A DNA stretch of 34,635 bases from assembly GCA_002069605.1 (NCBI GenBank), contig MWBQ01000071.1:1-34635 (forward strand). The letters are read 5' to 3'. The notes beneath the pieces were generated by a model, which was not told where the DNA came from, did not search any database, and worked only from the letters and a program-made list of their open reading frames with translations. Both the position numbers and the translations under genes were made by a program. Source of the DNA: Candidatus Atribacteria bacterium ADurb.Bin276 (GTDB lineage: Bacteria > Atribacterota > Atribacteria > Atribacterales > Atribacteraceae). Positions 1 through 6,494 of the stretch are shown here, piece by piece; the stretch's first letter is position 1; every line of letters begins with the position of its first letter.

Positions 1-27
1 CTCAATGGGGGAATAAGTCAAATAATT

Positions 28-57
28 CCCCTCCTTGGAGGGGTGCCGTTTTACGGC
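28..57. repeat. Paired short hairpins (intergenic repeat-like)
   Basis: Two perfect hairpins lie back to back: CCCCTCC (28-34) pairs with GGAGGGG (37-43), and GCCGT (45-49) pairs with ACGGC (53-57). The arrangement, followed by a second GGGGAGGGTGCC run, resembles short dispersed intergenic repeats. Only one copy is visible in this window, so calling it a repeat family member is inference. Confidence 0.4.
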
Positions 58-77
58 GGGGAGGGTGCCTTTAATCC

Positions 78-237
78 GTCATCCTGAGGCTTCGTACTTT
101 GAAGCCGTGAGGACCTCATCTGACATCACGAATGTCATCCTGAGCGGTGCTTTCCCGCGTGAGGATCTCATCTTTTCATCATTATAAAAAATCTAAATGA
201 GATTGCCACGTCGCATAAGACTCTCCTCGCAATGATG
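78..237. repeat. Degenerate dispersed repeat units
   Basis: GTCATCCTGAG occurs at 78-88 and again at 134-144. Each copy is followed about 20 bases later by GTGAGGAxCTCATC (107-120 and 159-172). A third portion, GAGATTGCCACG (199-210) through CTCCTCGCAATGATG, is an approximate inverted partner: GATCTCATCTTTT faces AAATGAGATT across a short spacer. From general knowledge, units of this type (CATCCTGAG...GGATCTCATC and GAGATTGCCACG...CTCCTCGCAATGA) are scattered through intergenic DNA of several bacterial genomes, where they look like non-autonomous palindromic elements. No open frame of note is present. Confidence 0.55.
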
Positions 238-240
238 GAT

Positions 241-470
241 TAATTAGTGTTTTCATCCTTATCTGGTGTCACCAAGGCGACATGAGAGTTTATCCTTCAA
301 TAGGAAGAGATTAAAAAGATAAGGATGTCCTAATCATTCATTCAAATGAGTTCCGAATTGATTAGAATAAATTATTCAATTTTGAATTGTTAATAAAATT
401 TCCAAAAACTTGATTCTATCTAATGATGAAAGAAAATAACCATTTTATTTATAAAAAAAATTTGATACTT
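241..470. other. Non-coding upstream stretch with inverted repeats
   Basis: No gene is visible. A 10-base inverted repeat CATCCTTATC (254-263) / GATAAGGATG (318-327) encloses the palindrome TGGTGTCACCA (264-274). A further palindrome, ATTCAA-TT-TTGAAT, lies at 374-387. These may be decayed repeat arms. I see no RNA gene or conserved motif. Confidence 0.35.
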
Positions 471-471
471 G

Positions 472-490
472 TTTAGCTGGACAAACTAAA
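472..490. promoter_or_regulatory. Operator-like palindrome overlapping -35
   Basis: TTTAG and CTAAA form an inverted repeat separated by nine bases, overlapping the -35 hexamer of the sugar-transport operon. The layout (TTTAG...CAAACTAAA) is reminiscent of operators bound by ROK-family sugar repressors such as XylR. No regulator gene is present in the window, so the identity of the repressor is inference. Confidence 0.4.
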
Positions 491-506
491 ATATGAAAAT
501 TATAAT
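478..506 (+). promoter_or_regulatory. Promoter of the sugar ABC transporter operon
   Basis: TGGACA (478-483) and a perfect TATAAT (501-506) are separated by exactly 17 bases. Transcription would start near 513, leaving a leader of about 35 bases before the ATPase gene. Confidence 0.7.
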
Positions 507-548
507 TAAACTATCTGCGAAGAGAAGATGGATTAAGGTGGGGTGAAA

Positions 549-1328
549 ATGGGGGACAAGAATTTCCAGTACATTCTTGAAATGAAAAATGTCGGGATGC
601 GTTTCGGGAATATCGAAGCATTGAGAAATATAAATTTTTCAGTTGGAAAAAACGAAGTAGTAGGCTTACTTGGTGACAACGGTGCCGGAAAGTCAACCAT
701 GGTTAAAATTATGACCGGAGTCCTCCATCCTACCTGCGGAGAGCTCCATATCCGTGGCAAGAAAGTTACTTCTCGAGACTACAATGTAAAAAAAGCCCAC
801 AGTTATGGTATAGAAACTGTCTATCAAGATAAATCTTTAGGAGAAAAACAAACCTTATGGAGGAATTTTTTTATTGGACGGCAAATAACCAATGGATTTG
901 GCTTCATCAACATTAAAAAGGAAAAAGAAATTGCCAACAACATCATTATGGATATGATTGGGTTCCGAGGTGTTGGTATTGGTGTTGATTCCAAAGTTAA
1001 CAAACTTTCAGGTGGGGAACGGCAAGGGATTGCCATTGGCCGAGCAATGCATTTTGATGCCGATTTAATCATTCTTGATGAGCCAACGGTTTCTTTGTCG
1101 GTTAAAGAAGTCCATAAAGTTCTTCAATTTGTTGAGAAAATTCGAACCTCTGGTCGAGCTTGTGTTTATATATCCCACAACATCGGACATGTTTACGATA
1201 TCGCCGACCGTTTTGTAATTATTGATCGGGGGATGGTGGTAGCTAACTTCTCCAAAGATGAGATGTCTTTAGAAAAATTAGATGAATTTCTATTAAGATT
1301 CGCATCTAAAAAGAGGGGAGACGAGTAG
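549..1328 (+). CDS. Sugar ABC transporter ATP-binding protein (single domain)
   Basis: This is the cytoplasmic ATPase that powers import through the adjacent permease. Walker A GDNGAGKST lies near residue 40, the signature LSGGERQ and Walker B LIILDEPT are in the second half, and the switch histidine is in YISHN. At 259 residues it holds one ABC cassette, unlike RbsA/XylA-type proteins (about 500 residues, two cassettes); FrcA-type transporters are also single-cassette. I prefer ATG at 549 because AAGGTG (535-540) sits eight bases upstream; GTG at 543 would add two residues but lies almost on top of the ribosome site. First gene of a three-gene operon. The family is certain; the substrate is unknown. 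Confidence 0.92.
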   Translation: MGDKNFQYILEMKNVGMRFGNIEALRNINFSVGKNEVVGLLGDNGAGKSTMVKIMTGVLHPTCGELHIRGKKVTSRDYNVKKAHSYGIETVYQDKSLGEKQTLWRNFFIGRQITNGFGFINIKKEKEIANNIIMDMIGFRGVGIGVDSKVNKLSGGERQGIAIGRAMHFDADLIILDEPTVSLSVKEVHKVLQFVEKIRTSGRACVYISHNIGHVYDIADRFVIIDRGMVVANFSKDEMSLEKLDEFLLRFASKKRGDE

Positions 1329-1333
1329 GAGTT

Positions 1334-2362
1334 ATGATTAAAACTGAGAAAAAGGGTTTATTAGCAATAGAAGGTTTCCCGGTTATGCTGGTTTTTGTGG
1401 TTATAATTTTAGCTTTTATGAAGACCGCACCTAATGCTTTTCTAAGGCCAACCATATATATGTCTTTTTTAACCTATAATGCTCCTACTCTGGTTTTGGC
1501 GGCTGGATTGACTCTGATTATCACTGCTGGTGAAATTGATCTTTCTTTTCCATCAGTTATTGCTTTTTGTGGAATGGTGTTTGCCTATCTTTTTCACATC
1601 ACTGGAATGATTTTTATTCCTTTTTTGGCAGCTTTAGCAGCCGGAGCCTTTATTGGTTATATGAATGGTTTGATCCTTACCAAGGTTGGGATTCCTTCAA
1701 TAATGACAACTTTGGGAACCAACTTCTTTTGGACGGGTTTAACCATTTTAATTTCAGGAGGAGTTTCTCTCAACGTCAATCCGATAAAAGGTTCTCTTCT
1801 TCATACCTTGTTGGTTGGTAGAATTGGGGGTCTTTTTCCTTCTCAAGCCATATGGTCCATTGGTTTGACAATTTTTGTTTGGTATTTATTGAATCGTCAT
1901 ACTTTTGGGGAAAGCATCATGTTTATTGGAGACAATGTCAATGTCGCTCGGGTCATGGGAGTCAACGTTGATTCAACCAAGATTAAGGTTTTTACTTTAA
2001 TGGGTTTAATGGGTGGTTTTGCAGCCTGCTTGCTTACATTTGAAATGACTAATTTTTGGACGAATCAAGGAAGTGGTTTCTTGCTCCCAGTCATGGCGGC
2101 CGTTTTCATTGGAGGAACATCAATTACTGGTGGAGAAGGCCGGGTAATCGGCACCTTGTTTGGTATGTTTATTGTAGGTTCTCTCGAAACCGGAGTCACT
2201 GCTTCAGGAGTAGGTGGATTCTGGACTCGTTTGACGACCGGACTCATTATGCTTGGTTCTATTGCTCTCAATATTGTGCTAGATCGGACCAACGGAAAGC
2301 GTCTTTGTTTTTTTGATAATTTAAAGAATTCAGTTTTTACTAAAGGGTTAAAGAAAGAATAA
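1334..2362 (+). CDS. Sugar ABC transporter permease (RbsC/FrcC family)
   Basis: This is an integral membrane permease of the BPD_transp_2 family, forming the channel for a sugar-type ABC importer. The 342 residues contain roughly eight to ten hydrophobic segments. Family hallmarks are visible: LTLIITAGEIDLS near residue 60, the loop GEsIMFIGDNvnVARVMGVNV in the middle and GGTSITGGEGRVIGT near residue 260. The loop's 'GDN' with AR-x-MGV is the usual EAA-like contact with the ATPase. Start at ATG 1334; GGAG is only two bases upstream, so initiation may depend on coupling with the preceding gene, whose stop is five bases away. The length is normal. The exact sugar cannot be told. Confidence 0.93.
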   Translation: MIKTEKKGLLAIEGFPVMLVFVVIILAFMKTAPNAFLRPTIYMSFLTYNAPTLVLAAGLTLIITAGEIDLSFPSVIAFCGMVFAYLFHITGMIFIPFLAALAAGAFIGYMNGLILTKVGIPSIMTTLGTNFFWTGLTILISGGVSLNVNPIKGSLLHTLLVGRIGGLFPSQAIWSIGLTIFVWYLLNRHTFGESIMFIGDNVNVARVMGVNVDSTKIKVFTLMGLMGGFAACLLTFEMTNFWTNQGSGFLLPVMAAVFIGGTSITGGEGRVIGTLFGMFIVGSLETGVTASGVGGFWTRLTTGLIMLGSIALNIVLDRTNGKRLCFFDNLKNSVFTKGLKKE

Positions 2363-2494
2363 ATTTATTGAAGGAATTGAAAATAAGTTATTGAATTATT
2401 TAATAGAAAGGAGGAAAAAGCTTTCAAATTGAATTAGGAATATTCAAGACTATTTTTAAGTTATCAGTTCAATTTTTACGAGGAGGAAGAAGGA

Positions 2495-3484
2495 ATGAAA
2501 AAAATAAGTTTTATATTAATTGTTGCTTTAGTGTTGATGACTTTTGTTTTTCCCGCTTATTCTCAGGATAAACTTTTAGGAGAGGGAATGACAATTTATT
2601 GTCAAATGGGAGGAGCTGAAGGTGCTGTTGCCACTATACAGAGAACTTTAGGAGCCCGCGAAGCTGCTAAAGCTTTAGGTGTCAAATTAATCGAACAGTA
2701 TTCTCAGTGGCAACCTGAAAAGATGGTTCAGCAATTTAAGGAAGCCATTGCTGCTCAACCTGATGGGATTGTAATTATGGGGCATCCGGGTTCAGCAGCG
2801 ATGTGGGATTTGGTAAGGGAAGCTGACAGTAAAGGAATTATTGTTACAGTCAATAATACCCCACTTCCTGATATCCAGGAAGAGTTTTTAGCAAAAGGGT
2901 TTGGATATTCTGGTGTTGATTTATTTGCGGGTGGATATTTAACTGGTCAAGCGATGGTAAAAGCTGGCTTAAAACCAGGAGATAAAGCCATCGTATATGG
3001 TCTTTTCTCACAGCCATTCCGAGGACAAAGCGAAGAAGGAATGGCAAGAGCACTTGAAGATGCTGGAATCATTGTTGATCGCCAGGAAATTTCTCCTGAA
3101 GCTGATGCTGATGCCTCGACAGCCATACCAATATTAACCGGATATTTTCAGGCCAATCCGGATTGCAAGGCAATTGGGACTCAACATGGAGCAATCACTG
3201 GAATTTTGGTTAATCTGTTGAGGGATAATTTGAAGAAACAACCTGGTGAAATTATTTCTGCCGGTATCGACTTATCACCAGCTACCATTGAAGGGCTTAA
3301 AACTGGATACATTAGTGCGGTTCTTGATCAACAGCTCTATTTGCAAGGGTTTATTCCCGTTGTTCAAGTCGTTTTGACTAAAAAGTATAAAATCACCGGT
3401 TTTAATATTAACACCGGAGCTGGAACTGTAACTCCAGAAACTATTGGTGAATTGGAAGAGCTTATTAACGCTGGATATCGTTGA
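2495..3484 (+). CDS. Sugar-binding periplasmic protein of the ABC transporter
   Basis: This secreted substrate-binding protein belongs to the Peripla_BP_4 / RbsB-like family. A signal peptide is clear: MKK, a hydrophobic run, then cleavage after FPAYS or nearby (about residue 23). The mature part shows family features such as WQPEKMVQQFKEAIAAQPDGIVIMG (shown here only in part), GYSGVDLFAGGYLTGQAM and AGIDLSPATIEGLKTGYI with QQLYLQG near the C-terminus. The ribosome site GAGGAGG lies just before ATG 2495. Gene order is unusual in that the binding protein comes last, after a 132-base gap, which may allow separate control of its high expression. A strong terminator follows directly. Confidence 0.93.
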   Translation: MKKISFILIVALVLMTFVFPAYSQDKLLGEGMTIYCQMGGAEGAVATIQRTLGAREAAKALGVKLIEQYSQWQPEKMVQQFKEAIAAQPDGIVIMGHPGSAAMWDLVREADSKGIIVTVNNTPLPDIQEEFLAKGFGYSGVDLFAGGYLTGQAMVKAGLKPGDKAIVYGLFSQPFRGQSEEGMARALEDAGIIVDRQEISPEADADASTAIPILTGYFQANPDCKAIGTQHGAITGILVNLLRDNLKKQPGEIISAGIDLSPATIEGLKTGYISAVLDQQLYLQGFIPVVQVVLTKKYKITGFNINTGAGTVTPETIGELEELINAGYR

Positions 3485-3491
3485 TGAATTT

Positions 3492-3527
3492 AAAAACCCT
3501 CTCCAATTTTTTTAGGAGAGGGTTTTT
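3492..3527 (+). terminator. Intrinsic terminator of the sugar ABC operon
   Basis: AAAAACCCTCTCC (3492-3504) pairs perfectly with GGAGAGGGTTTTT (3515-3527), giving a 13-bp stem and a 10-base loop with a T-rich 3' end. Confidence 0.92.
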
Positions 3528-3569
3528 AAATAAGCTAGAATGATTATTGATTAAATGAACAAACTACGC

Positions 3570-3598
3570 TTGACATTTATGATGACCCTGGTTATAAT
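3570..3598 (+). promoter_or_regulatory. Consensus promoter of the T-box/homocysteine operon
   Basis: TTGACA (3570-3575) and TATAAT (3593-3598), both perfect, are separated by 17 bases. Transcription would start near 3605, at the beginning of the T-box leader. Confidence 0.9.
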
Positions 3599-3604
3599 TC
3601 GTAA

Positions 3605-3869
3605 AATATTAATCGGCTTAGAACGGGATGAGTAGTTGGGGAAGAAGGGATAGAGAACCGGGTAAGGTGGAAGCCGGTCCTTCAGAACTCGATGAACATG
3701 GCCCGGGAGCCGTTACGGTGAAAGTAGAGTAGCCGGAACCGTCTAATCGGCGTTATTCGATTGCCATCTGGTGATTGAGATGGGGAATGAGTTGGATAGT
3801 TTTTGACTATCAGAAATAAGGGTGGTACCGCGGATGAACCCCCGCCCCTTGGGCGGGGGTTTTTTATTT
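3605..3869 (+). promoter_or_regulatory. T-box leader, predicted methionine (ATG) specifier
   Basis: The canonical T-box sequence AGGGTGGTACCGCG is at 3819-3832, just before a terminator. Stem I can be folded by hand: CGGCT 3614-3618 with AGCCG 3708-3712, CGGG 3624-3627 with CCCG 3702-3705, then AGTT 3634-3637 with AACT 3686-3689 and GAAG 3641-3644 with CTTC 3680-3683. The internal specifier loop holds GAACATGG, placing codon ATG (3698-3700) followed by a purine next to the lower helix, the usual specifier position. The T-box bulge reads TGGT, which would pair with an ACCA tRNA end. Uncharged tRNA-Met should therefore allow read-through into the homocysteine genes. Confidence 0.95.
3839..3865 (+). 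terminator. T-box attenuator terminator
   Basis: CCCCCGCCC (3839-3847) pairs with GGGCGGGGG (3851-3859) around a CTT loop, followed by six T residues. The 5' arm lies just after the T-box sequence, as expected for mutually exclusive antiterminator and terminator folds. Confidence 0.93.
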
Positions 3870-3890
3870 TTAAAATAGGGGGCGCATATC

Positions 3891-5123
3891 ATGGGAGTTG
3901 CTTTGAGGTCTTATCAAGAAATTAATGAAAAGATCAAAAAAGGAAAAGTAGTGGTTGTCACTGCTGAAGAGGTTATTGAATTAGTTGATAAAAAAGGAAT
4001 TGAAAAAACTGCTCGAGAAGTTGATGTCGTAACCACAGGAACCTTTGGTGCAATGTGTTCTTCAGGTGCAATGATTAATACCGGTCATACCAAACCAAGG
4101 ATGAAAATCAGCGAAGCTTACTTAAATGGAGTGATGGCGTATGGTGGTTTGGCAGCTGTTGACCTTTATATCGGAGCAACACAGGTTGCTAAAGATGATC
4201 CGTTGAATAAAATCTACCCCGGAGAATTTAAGTATGGTGGAGGTCATGTCATTCAAGATTTAGTTGCCGGTAAAGATATATTGTTGGAAGCCTACGGTTA
4301 TGGAACCGACGAATACCCTCGTAAAAAATTAATAACCTGGATTAATATTAAAGATTTAAATCAAGCCTATCTCTTTAATCCCCGTAATGCATATCAAAAT
4401 TATAATGTTGCCGTGAATTGTTCTGACAAAATAATCTACACCTATCTTGGAGTACTTCTCCCCCATTTGGGGAACGCCGGCTTTTCGTCCGCTGGCCAGT
4501 TAAGTCCATTGTTGAATGATCCTCATTATCGAACTATTGGTGTCGGGACCAAGATATTTTTAGGTGGTGGCGTTGGTTATGTTGCTTGGCAGGGGACTCA
4601 GCATGACCCTGGAGTGGAAAGAAACGATAAGGGAATACCTAAAGGGGGTGCGGGCACTTTGGCAGTGATTGGAGATATGAAAGGTATGGATCCCAATTGG
4701 CTTTGGGGGTTAAGTGTCAGGGGTTATGGATGTTCTCTTGCGGTCGGTTTGGGAGTGCCTATTCCTGTACTTGATGAAGAAACTCTCCAGTATTGTGCAG
4801 TTCGAGATCAAGACATTGAAGCGCCGATTATTGATTATAGTAACGCTTATCCAAACGGGACTGGCGAGGTTTTGGGATATGTAAATTATGCAGAATTAAG
4901 AAGTGGTAAAATACATCACTCAGGAAAGGAAATACCAACCTCACCAATTTCCAGTTACTCTCGTGCTCGTGAAATCTGTTCAATTTTAAAAAAATGGATT
5001 CAAGATGGAGATTTCATTTTAACCCAACCAACACTTGCTCTTCCTAATACAGAATCAGATGTGCATTTTAGAAATCTTGCTGAAAGACCTTTTACTAATA
5101 ATGCTAATGGGATTAGGAGGTAA
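3891..5123 (+). CDS. Homocysteine biosynthesis protein (DUF39/COG1900)
   Basis: This is the catalytic candidate for homocysteine formation from aspartate semialdehyde and a reduced sulfur donor, as known for the methanogen protein MA1821. The 410 residues contain the family's conserved cysteine in GAMCSSGA (C56), a second cysteine at C177 (AVNCSDK), glycine-rich LGGGVGYVAWQGTQHDPG and GYGCSLAVGLGVPIP. No CBS pair follows, whereas some archaeal homologues have one at the C-terminus. ATG 3891 is preceded by AGGGGG at suitable spacing and stands just behind the T-box attenuator. The next gene starts after five bases and encodes the ferredoxin partner. The family is sure; the activity is inferred from homologues. 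Confidence 0.93.
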   Translation: MGVALRSYQEINEKIKKGKVVVVTAEEVIELVDKKGIEKTAREVDVVTTGTFGAMCSSGAMINTGHTKPRMKISEAYLNGVMAYGGLAAVDLYIGATQVAKDDPLNKIYPGEFKYGGGHVIQDLVAGKDILLEAYGYGTDEYPRKKLITWINIKDLNQAYLFNPRNAYQNYNVAVNCSDKIIYTYLGVLLPHLGNAGFSSAGQLSPLLNDPHYRTIGVGTKIFLGGGVGYVAWQGTQHDPGVERNDKGIPKGGAGTLAVIGDMKGMDPNWLWGLSVRGYGCSLAVGLGVPIPVLDEETLQYCAVRDQDIEAPIIDYSNAYPNGTGEVLGYVNYAELRSGKIHHSGKEIPTSPISSYSRAREICSILKKWIQDGDFILTQPTLALPNTESDVHFRNLAERPFTNNANGIRR

Positions 5124-5128
5124 ACCAA

Positions 5129-5539
5129 ATGGTATCGACTAAGAAGGTGGTTTTACATTTTCCCCGAGAAGCGGTCGAGAGACCAGTGGTGTGTGATCTG
5201 GCGCTTCGTTTTGGATTAACCTTTAATATTCTTCGCGCCTCTATTTCTCCACATCATGAAGGACTGATGGTTTTGGAAATCATCGGAGAGAATACTAAAA
5301 ATGAGGAAGGTCTCAAGTATCTTCAAGAAAAGGGAGTAGAAATACAACCTTTAAGCCAAGATATTAAGAAAGACGATCAACGTTGCATCGATTGTGGTTC
5401 TTGCTTAGGAGTTTGTCCAACTTCAGCTCTTTATATGGACAAGAAATCTTATCAGGTAATATTTGAAGAATCAAAATGTATTGCTTGTGAACTTTGTGTT
5501 TTGGCTTGTCCTACCCGTGCGATGGAAGCTTTATTTTAA
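5129..5539 (+). CDS. NIL domain / 2x[4Fe-4S] ferredoxin protein
   Basis: The N-terminal ~75 residues form a NIL domain, a fold otherwise found at the C-terminus of methionine ABC ATPases. The C-terminal half carries two 4Fe-4S motifs, CIDCGSCLGVCP and CIACELCVLACP. This architecture matches MA1822, the partner of MA1821 in methanogen homocysteine synthesis, thought to supply electrons. At 136 residues the length is normal. AGGAGG overlaps the end of the previous gene and precedes ATG 5129, so the two are tightly co-expressed and probably co-translated. The NIL domain may sense or hold a sulfur amino acid; that is inference. Confidence 0.93.
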   Translation: MVSTKKVVLHFPREAVERPVVCDLALRFGLTFNILRASISPHHEGLMVLEIIGENTKNEEGLKYLQEKGVEIQPLSQDIKKDDQRCIDCGSCLGVCPTSALYMDKKSYQVIFEESKCIACELCVLACPTRAMEALF

Positions 5540-5542
5540 AAT

Positions 5543-6271
5543 ATGGTCGAATATGTAGAACGGTTTTATCGAAAGACTGTTAAGCCCTCCGATTTAATAT
5601 CATTCGATGTAAAGATTAAAGAAAGCGATCTCATGATCTATGCCCATTCCGATTTAAGTCAGTTCTCTTATTCTCTTTTAGATAAAGAACGAAGGAGCTT
5701 AGAGGCTTATATTCGCTATAAACCACAGTTTCAGGAGTCTTTGGTTCCAATAGATGTCGATGATTTTGCTCCTCCCATCTGTAAGATTATGGCCGAATCG
5801 GTAAAAAAGGCAGGAGTTGGACCAATGGCTGCAGTAGCCGGAGCGGTAAATGATCGACTGGCAAATGAACTCTTATCCAAAACGACAGAATTAATAATTG
5901 AAAACGGTGGAGATTTATTCATCCGTTCTTTAAGGGAGCGAGTTATCGCTATTTATGTTGGAGAAAATTCTCCCTTTAAATCACATATCGGATTATTGAT
6001 TTCTCCGGGGAAGACTTACGGAGTGGCAACATCTTCGGGTAAAATTGGGCATTCTTTAAGCTTTGGGGAAGCAGATGCAGTTACTATAGTTGCTCACTCA
6101 TCATCAGTAGCTGATGCTTGGGCGACCAGTATTGGTAATTTGATACATTCAAAAAAAGATGTTGAAAAAGCATTGAAATACTGTGAAAATATTCAAGAAA
6201 TCATTGGAGTTGTTGTTGTTTTTCAGGATGTTTTAGGGGTTCGAGGCGATATACAGCTGGTGAATCCTTGA
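5543..6271 (+). CDS. UPF0280 / COG2122 ApbE-like protein
   Basis: This is the third member of the homocysteine cluster. It shows the UPF0280 pattern: GPMAAVAGAVNDRLANEL, IIENGGDLFIR, and a late VADAWATSIGN, residues reminiscent of ApbE flavin transferases but without proof of that activity. The methanogen counterpart, MA1715, has been linked with MA1821 and MA1822 in sulfide assimilation through persulfides. The 242-residue length is normal. The start ATG 5543 is three bases beyond the preceding stop and has only a distant GGAAG, so translation is likely coupled. The operon appears to end here, though no terminator hairpin is evident before the next gene. Confidence 0.9.
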   Translation: MVEYVERFYRKTVKPSDLISFDVKIKESDLMIYAHSDLSQFSYSLLDKERRSLEAYIRYKPQFQESLVPIDVDDFAPPICKIMAESVKKAGVGPMAAVAGAVNDRLANELLSKTTELIIENGGDLFIRSLRERVIAIYVGENSPFKSHIGLLISPGKTYGVATSSGKIGHSLSFGEADAVTIVAHSSSVADAWATSIGNLIHSKKDVEKALKYCENIQEIIGVVVVFQDVLGVRGDIQLVNP

Positions 6272-6412
6272 TGTTTTAAAAACCATGAAAAAATAATGGC
6301 TTATTGTTCTTGGAGGAATAATTTTAATTTTATCATTAAAGCATCCTCTTTATCGTCGTTTTTATTCTATCGGATCTCATTGTCTTTTTCCTCAATTTGT
6401 TTTTTGCTATTA

Positions 6413-6441
6413 TTAACAACAATGCCAAGAAACAATATGGT
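6413..6441 (+). promoter_or_regulatory. Possible promoter of the Lon-like protease gene
   Basis: TTAACA (6413-6418) and TATGGT (6436-6441) are 17 bases apart, upstream of a purine-rich ribosome site (AGAGGGGGG) before ATG 6495. The -10 matches consensus at only four of six positions. The rest of the 6272-6494 gap shows no convincing gene. Confidence 0.35.
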
Positions 6442-6494
6442 AAACTCATTTAAACAGAAAGGTTTTCAACTCTTAAAAGAAAGAGGGGGGTTCG

